Source of the DNA: Agelaius tricolor
Lineage: Eukaryota > Chordata > Aves > Passeriformes > Icteridae
DNA: 64,000 nucleotides
Assembly (NCBI GenBank): GCA_023055355.1
Contig: JALJCS010000035.1
Coordinates: forward strand, 2,852,001-2,916,000
Direction of reading: 5' to 3'
Part shown: positions 59,353 to 64,000 of the stretch, one piece after another
How positions within the stretch are numbered: the first letter of the stretch is position 1
Layout of the letters: the number at the start of each line of letters is the position of its first letter
Program-made: the position numbers and the translations under genes
Notes under the pieces: generated by a model
Told to the model about the DNA's origin: nothing
Databases searched by the model: none
Seen by the model: the letters and a program-made list of their open reading frames with translations, nothing else

Positions 59353-61534
59353 CCTTCAGTGATTCCAGACAATGTAATTAAACACAGGGCTCACAGTTCT
59401 ATTACATGGACAGGCCATGAAGCCATCTTTAAATATATTTAGCAAATTCTTTTCTTTTTCCACAGAGTCTGGGAAACGTGATTCTCACAGCTCTTTCCCA
59501 GACACTCGTACAAACACAAGTGCTGTTAGTTATTCCAAGGATCTATTAAAGAGAAGGAAAGAGGGACTAATGCTTTTATTTCAGTTCAAATTATTTAATC
59601 TTTTACTTGCCACACTCAAGGCTGAAGTGCCATAGATGCAAAAGAAACTATTTCATATTTGTCTAGTGAGCACAATAACTTCTAGGCTGTGTATTTTGGA
59701 AACCTCACTGCATTGTGTATGGAAAGCAGAAAGCAAAAATAGTAACATTCATTTTCTGCTACTGCAATTCAGAGCTGTGGATAAAAACTACTGAAGAAAG
59801 CTGGGTACTGTCATCTGTTGAAGGGCAGAACATTTAAAATAAGTTTAAAATGATGTTTATAGGAGTGCCAAGATGTTTTGTTAAGGTAACATGCCTTGTT
59901 CTGTAGAGGCTTCCAGACAAAAGTTAGTGGTTTTTAATGACTCTTTAAAAATTTGTAACAAAATCCTGGCACGTACTGGCAAAAAGTGACCTGTTTAAAA
60001 AAACTGAACAGTAAACCTTGGTAAACTGAGGTGAAGAATTCTACACATGGTGGAACAACAGACATCTGCAGGAATGAGTCTGTGTGTGTCTACAGGCATG
60101 GATTTGTCTGGGTTGGTGAGGGAAGAGCTCTCTGTATGCTGAGGTATATTTTGTCTTACCTTGGTGGAATTTCTCCTCCTCCCACCCCAATTACACAAAT
60201 TCCCTGTGTAGAGAGCTAATTACAATCCCTGCAGTGCATGCCTGCCTCTCAGCACAGGCCAGGCCATACACTGAATTAGGTGAGATTTAAACTGGTTGAA
60301 CAGCAGGGACATCACTGAGAAGGGGAGCAACAAAGAGACCAATTGGAACAAGAGCATCTGGAACAAATTTAAAACATGGAACCTCAGGAGCAGCATTTTG
60401 TGTTTAAAACAGATGCACTTTCCTTTCTGTTGGTTGCCAATTCTACATTTGCAATAACCAAACTTAACCTGTGTGTGATCTCAAATGACTCAAATAGCTT
60501 GGCCTCTGTAAAGGAAATTGAGAAAATTCCTTCTCCTGTGTGGGCACTGTGCCAGCAGGAACAGCATCAGCCCTGGGGAAGGAAAGTTCTCTGTGCATTC
60601 TGTGAACTGGGGACACGTGGCACTGCCAGAGGTGCTGCTGTCCCCCCTCCAGGTGATCTGGGTCTCAGCAGTGCCACTGCCAGGGTGGAGCTGCCACCAG
60701 CCCCTGCCAGCTCTGCTGCACAGCTGTTCATGCAAGAGCAGTAAAACTGCTTAAAAACCAATCCAAGGGAGCATGGATACATGGAAATTATCATGGATAC
60801 ATGGAAATTATCAGCTGGAGATCAATGGGGACACAGACTTTCTTAAAGCACTGCAAGATCACCAGAAAAACACAGAATACATGGGTGCTTCTGTTAGTGT
60901 GTAAAGTACAAACGTGTAGGAGTAGGAGAGAGAAATGTAGAATTTATTTATTACCATTTATTACCACTTATTACCCCAGAGAGCTGAGATCCTGAGCTGC
61001 CATTCCAAGGCTGTTCTGTTTTCATGGCACTGAGTATCACTCCCATCTTACCACACTTCTGAGGAGCCAGCAGCCCCCAGGGCAGCCCCAGCAGCACTGG
61101 GGATCCCTCACCCAGGGAGCAGCAGGAGCCTGCAGCCACAGGAGCTGTGAGCAGTGACACCCCAATGCCAGTGGCCTCAGCTCACTCTCCTCTGTCCTCC
61201 CTGTCCTCAAGGGTCCCCCCACCAGCCAGGGACCACCTCTGTGCTTTCAGGGCAGCCACTGGAGAGGCCACAGCAGCCCAGAGTGCATTTCTGAGAGCTC
61301 TGCTCCAAGCTGTGCCCGCTGCCTCCAGCAGCCCCCAGCCCACAAACTCCCTGCACTGCCACAAGAACAGCTCCACAAACTGCTCTGGGATGGAATCAGG
61401 AGGGTTTGGGCTGTGTGAGCACAGAGCTGAGGGCTCTGCTGCCCTGCTTGGTGGGAGCAGCAGTCAGCCAGTGATGCTGCAGCATCCCCAGCACTTCAGC
61501 CAGCACCCAGCTGCCCTGCTGCAGGAGAAACCTT

Positions 61535-61845
61535 CCTCCTATTCCCTTCCTATTCCCCTCCCTATTCCCTTCCTATTCCCCTCCCTACTTCCCTCCCCAT
61601 TTCCCTCCCTATTCACTCCCTATTCCCTTCCTATTTCCCTCCCTATTCCCCTCCCTACTTCCCTCCCCATTCACTCCCTATTCCCTTCCTATTTCCCTCC
61701 CTATTTCCCTCCCTATTCACTCCCTATTTCTCTCCCCATTTCCCTTCCCATTCCCCTCCCTATTCACTCTCTATTCCCTCCCTATTTCCCTCCCTATTCT
61801 CTTCCTATTTCCCTCCCTATTCCCTCCCTATTTCCCTCCCTATTT
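61535..61845. repeat. CCCTATTC-type pyrimidine array (G-rich on the - strand)
   Basis: About 30 units of ctccctattccc with variants ctacttccc, cattcact and ccatttccc. On the - strand it reads as closely spaced GGG runs (gggaaatagggagggaaata). The 238-codon open frame across it is an artefact of the repeat. Confidence 0.93.
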
Positions 61846-62913
61846 TGGCACTGGTGGGACTGAGGAAACCCCTCAAGCTCAGTGGGAGGGGGGCACTTTT
61901 CAGCCAGGGCATCTCTCCAGTGCCCCTCACTGCAGTGCCACAAACCACTCCTGTCTGCAGGAGGGACAAGCAGGTTGATGTCACCTCAGGACAGGTAGGA
62001 AATAACAACTGGAATATTCCAGCAGCAGTTCTTTCCCCTGAGCCAAGCACAACAGAGGAGCCAGTCCTGGAAGCCTTTTGATGACCCTGGTGACACTGAA
62101 GCTGACTCATTTCCAGCCCCACAGGACAGGTATTCACCCCACACACCCCATCCCTGCTGCTCCACACAAGGTAAATCCACCTTCCTTGAGCACAAACATC
62201 CAAACCAGGAGAGAGGAGCAGAACACCAGGGCTCACTTGTCCTTTGGCACAGAGATCACACAGCAGCCACACAGAGCTCCCCCAACACTGAGATTCAGCT
62301 GTAGAACCACACCAGAAATGTTGAGCTTTCTATTCTAAATTGTACAAGCTGCAGGGTGTGAAAAGGAAGGAAAATGCCTGGTGGGTTCCACCTGTGCAAG
62401 GCAGGAGTGACACCCTGTGGCAACTGGTTTTAACTGGAGCACTCACAAGGGTCAAACTGCTCCTGCTCCTAATCCTGATTAATTTAAGCACTTTGGGTAT
62501 TACCCATTCTGCACTGTGGATGTTTTATCAGAAAATAAATGTGTGGGAGAGCACAGTTTCCATTCAAACCTCAAAATACATTTGCAAACACTTTTTTAAA
62601 ATGCAGCAGTTGCCTATTTGGTGGCTGGTTTAGGTATAATCCTGACAGACATCCCACATGCCAATTCCCTTGCTAAAACTCCATTCAGCCCAACATGGTA
62701 AAAAAACAATGAGGGAAGGAAATGAAATGGGAGCTGAACATCCCAAGGAAAATACATGAGATACATGCTTGTATCTCAACTTGTATTTGAGGCACATTGT
62801 ACTGACACTGCAGGCACATGTGGCCTTTCCATGCCACCAAACAGGGTCTCCATTTTCCCACCCACCCTGGGATGTTCTTACACATTTTATGGAGGCTGCT
62901 CTGGAAAGGGAGC

Positions 62914-63029
62914 AAATGGTTCCATTCCAGAGAGCAGACCCAAAGTCAGGTTTTTCTGTTCAAAAAGGAGAAAATGGTTCCATTCCAGAGAGCAGACCCA
63001 AAGTCAGGTTTTTCTGTTCAAAAAGGAGC
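62914..63029. repeat. 58-bp tandem duplication
   Basis: Two nearly identical units, each with aaatggttccattccagaga, gcagacccaaagtcagg and tttttctgttcaaaaaggag. Virtually no differences, so it is recent. Confidence 0.95.
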
Positions 63030-64000
63030 AGGTGGCATCCAACAGCAGGGGCAGGCAGGCCTTGGAGCAGTGGATCCATCCCTAACTACACCCAAAGGAC
63101 CTAGCAGAGTAACAAAATGCATGAAAGGGAATTCTGGGCTCCCCATCACGAGTTGATCCACACCCAGAGCATGGCAGTAACTCAGCCATGGCCAGCTCTG
63201 CACAGGAGGCACCCACATTCCCCAAATCTGACACATGCAGGAATTAAACTCCATCTTTTAACTGTCTGCCACCTCCCCACTGCTCTGCCCTTCCTGGGCT
63301 CTGCATGGTCACAAGTTCTGCACTCCAGGCCAGCATTTCACTCCCCTGACACCAGCATGATCCACTTGGCTGCTTCATTATTCATTTTCTTTTTTGGTTT
63401 CATCATCAAACTGGAGGCAAATACATCTGGATCAGCTTCAAAATCTTTTCCCCCATAATAGCCCTGGATTTTATTTCAAGGCTTTTACACAAAGCATCAC
63501 AATGGCACCACAGGGCTGAGTGTGAGTCACTCACACAGCAAAGGCATTGCTGCTACCACTGGGTTTCTGTTCAGTGACCTGGAGACAAGACTTTGACTGG
63601 AATTTCCACCCATAATCTCTCACCTTCCCCAGCAGGGGTGGCTGGAGCCTGTGTGGAAGCCCCAGATCAGTGGCACAATTATCAAAGTGAACAATATTCA
63701 CTCCATCTGTCTTTGACTCACTTTAAATTCTCATTCAAACAGGGACTGCCACGTGCAATTTCAGAAATATTATCTAAAACCACACTTCAAGACAAGAGTG
63801 GGCTCAATCAAAACTTTCAGAATGATGAAGGCTTTTCAGATTGATCTGCTGTGAGCAGTTCTTGAATCAACAAGTTCCCAATGTAGTATCTGTGCTTGCA
63901 GGATTGCACAATTCTGTAAATACCTGCAGATGTGCCAAGATGCTGCCTGGGAGAGCTTGTGGAATAGATTTTAATATTACTGAAATTCAAATCATTCTTT

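Larger units (their letters stand above)
58804..64000 (-). other. TBCD: TBCD intron sequence up to the window edge
   Basis: The upstream TBCD exon, which should end in a DIFTTEE-like segment, was looked for and not found. The stretch holds an imperfect ~85-bp duplication (59183-59352), short duplications at 60771-60811 and 60946-60977, a pyrimidine-rich array (61535-61845) and a 58-bp tandem duplication (62914-63029). No gene recognised. Confidence 0.7.

Noticed and set aside
61147..61863. 238-codon + strand frame rich in Ser, Pro, Leu and Ile
   Set aside because: Its second half is the pyrimidine array, and the first half has no recognisable domain. It lies within a TBCD intron on the opposite strand.
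63620..63660. Possible 25-bp mini-exon on the - strand (acceptor ccacacag, donor gtgaga)
   Set aside because: Too short, with a weak acceptor and no match to TBCD.
58804..64000. Preceding TBCD exon (DIFTTEE-like segment)
   Set aside because: No matching reverse-strand sequence was found. It probably lies beyond 64000; a diverged exon could still have been missed by eye.

Overview
The window is vertebrate nuclear DNA, most likely from a bird and probably a songbird. Exons are short, have canonical GT/AG borders and sit in long AT-rich introns. CR1 LINE 3' ends are present, and three solo LTRs resemble families common in passerine genomes. There are no bacterial operons, no CRISPR array, and no tRNA or rRNA gene that I could see.

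Two protein-coding genes are supported, arranged tail to tail. On the + strand the last six coding exons of B3GNTL1 (a beta-1,3-N-acetylglucosaminyltransferase-like protein) lie between 23765 and 51012. They join in frame into 193 residues plus a stop. The amino-terminal half, with the start codon and most of the glycosyltransferase fold, must lie to the left, because I found none of it in the first 23.7 kb. On the - strand the 3' part of TBCD (tubulin-folding cofactor D) runs from 58803 down to about 51.5 kb. Four exons are confidently recognised and joined in phase; a fifth, tiny terminal exon is proposed. The TBCD/B3GNTL1 convergent neighbourhood is also known from human 17q25, which supports both calls.

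Layout: 1-23.7 kb is B3GNTL1 intron or upstream sequence with repeats (a CR1 turned into a 17-copy minisatellite, another CR1, a duplicated ~165 bp block, two opposed LTRs, AT microsatellites). 23.7-51.0 kb holds the B3GNTL1 exons and introns, with a solo LTR at 37.2 kb, a near-perfect hairpin at 40.7 kb and a 35-bp minisatellite at 43.1 kb. 51.0-52.0 kb is the shared 3' end of both genes. 52.0-58.8 kb holds TBCD exons and introns, including a large minisatellite touching a splice acceptor. 58.8-64 kb is TBCD intron with tandem repeats and a pyrimidine-rich, G-quadruplex-prone tract.

I found no new multi-gene system. The most interesting points are the compact overlapping 3' ends of the two genes, where one AT-rich dozen bases appears to serve as B3GNTL1 poly(A) signal on one strand and TBCD splice-acceptor tract on the other; the TBCD minisatellite that repeats an acceptor-like sequence; the CR1-born minisatellite; and repeated microsatellite growth at the promoter region of LTRs. 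All identifications rest on reading and memory of these families. No search or computation was run.
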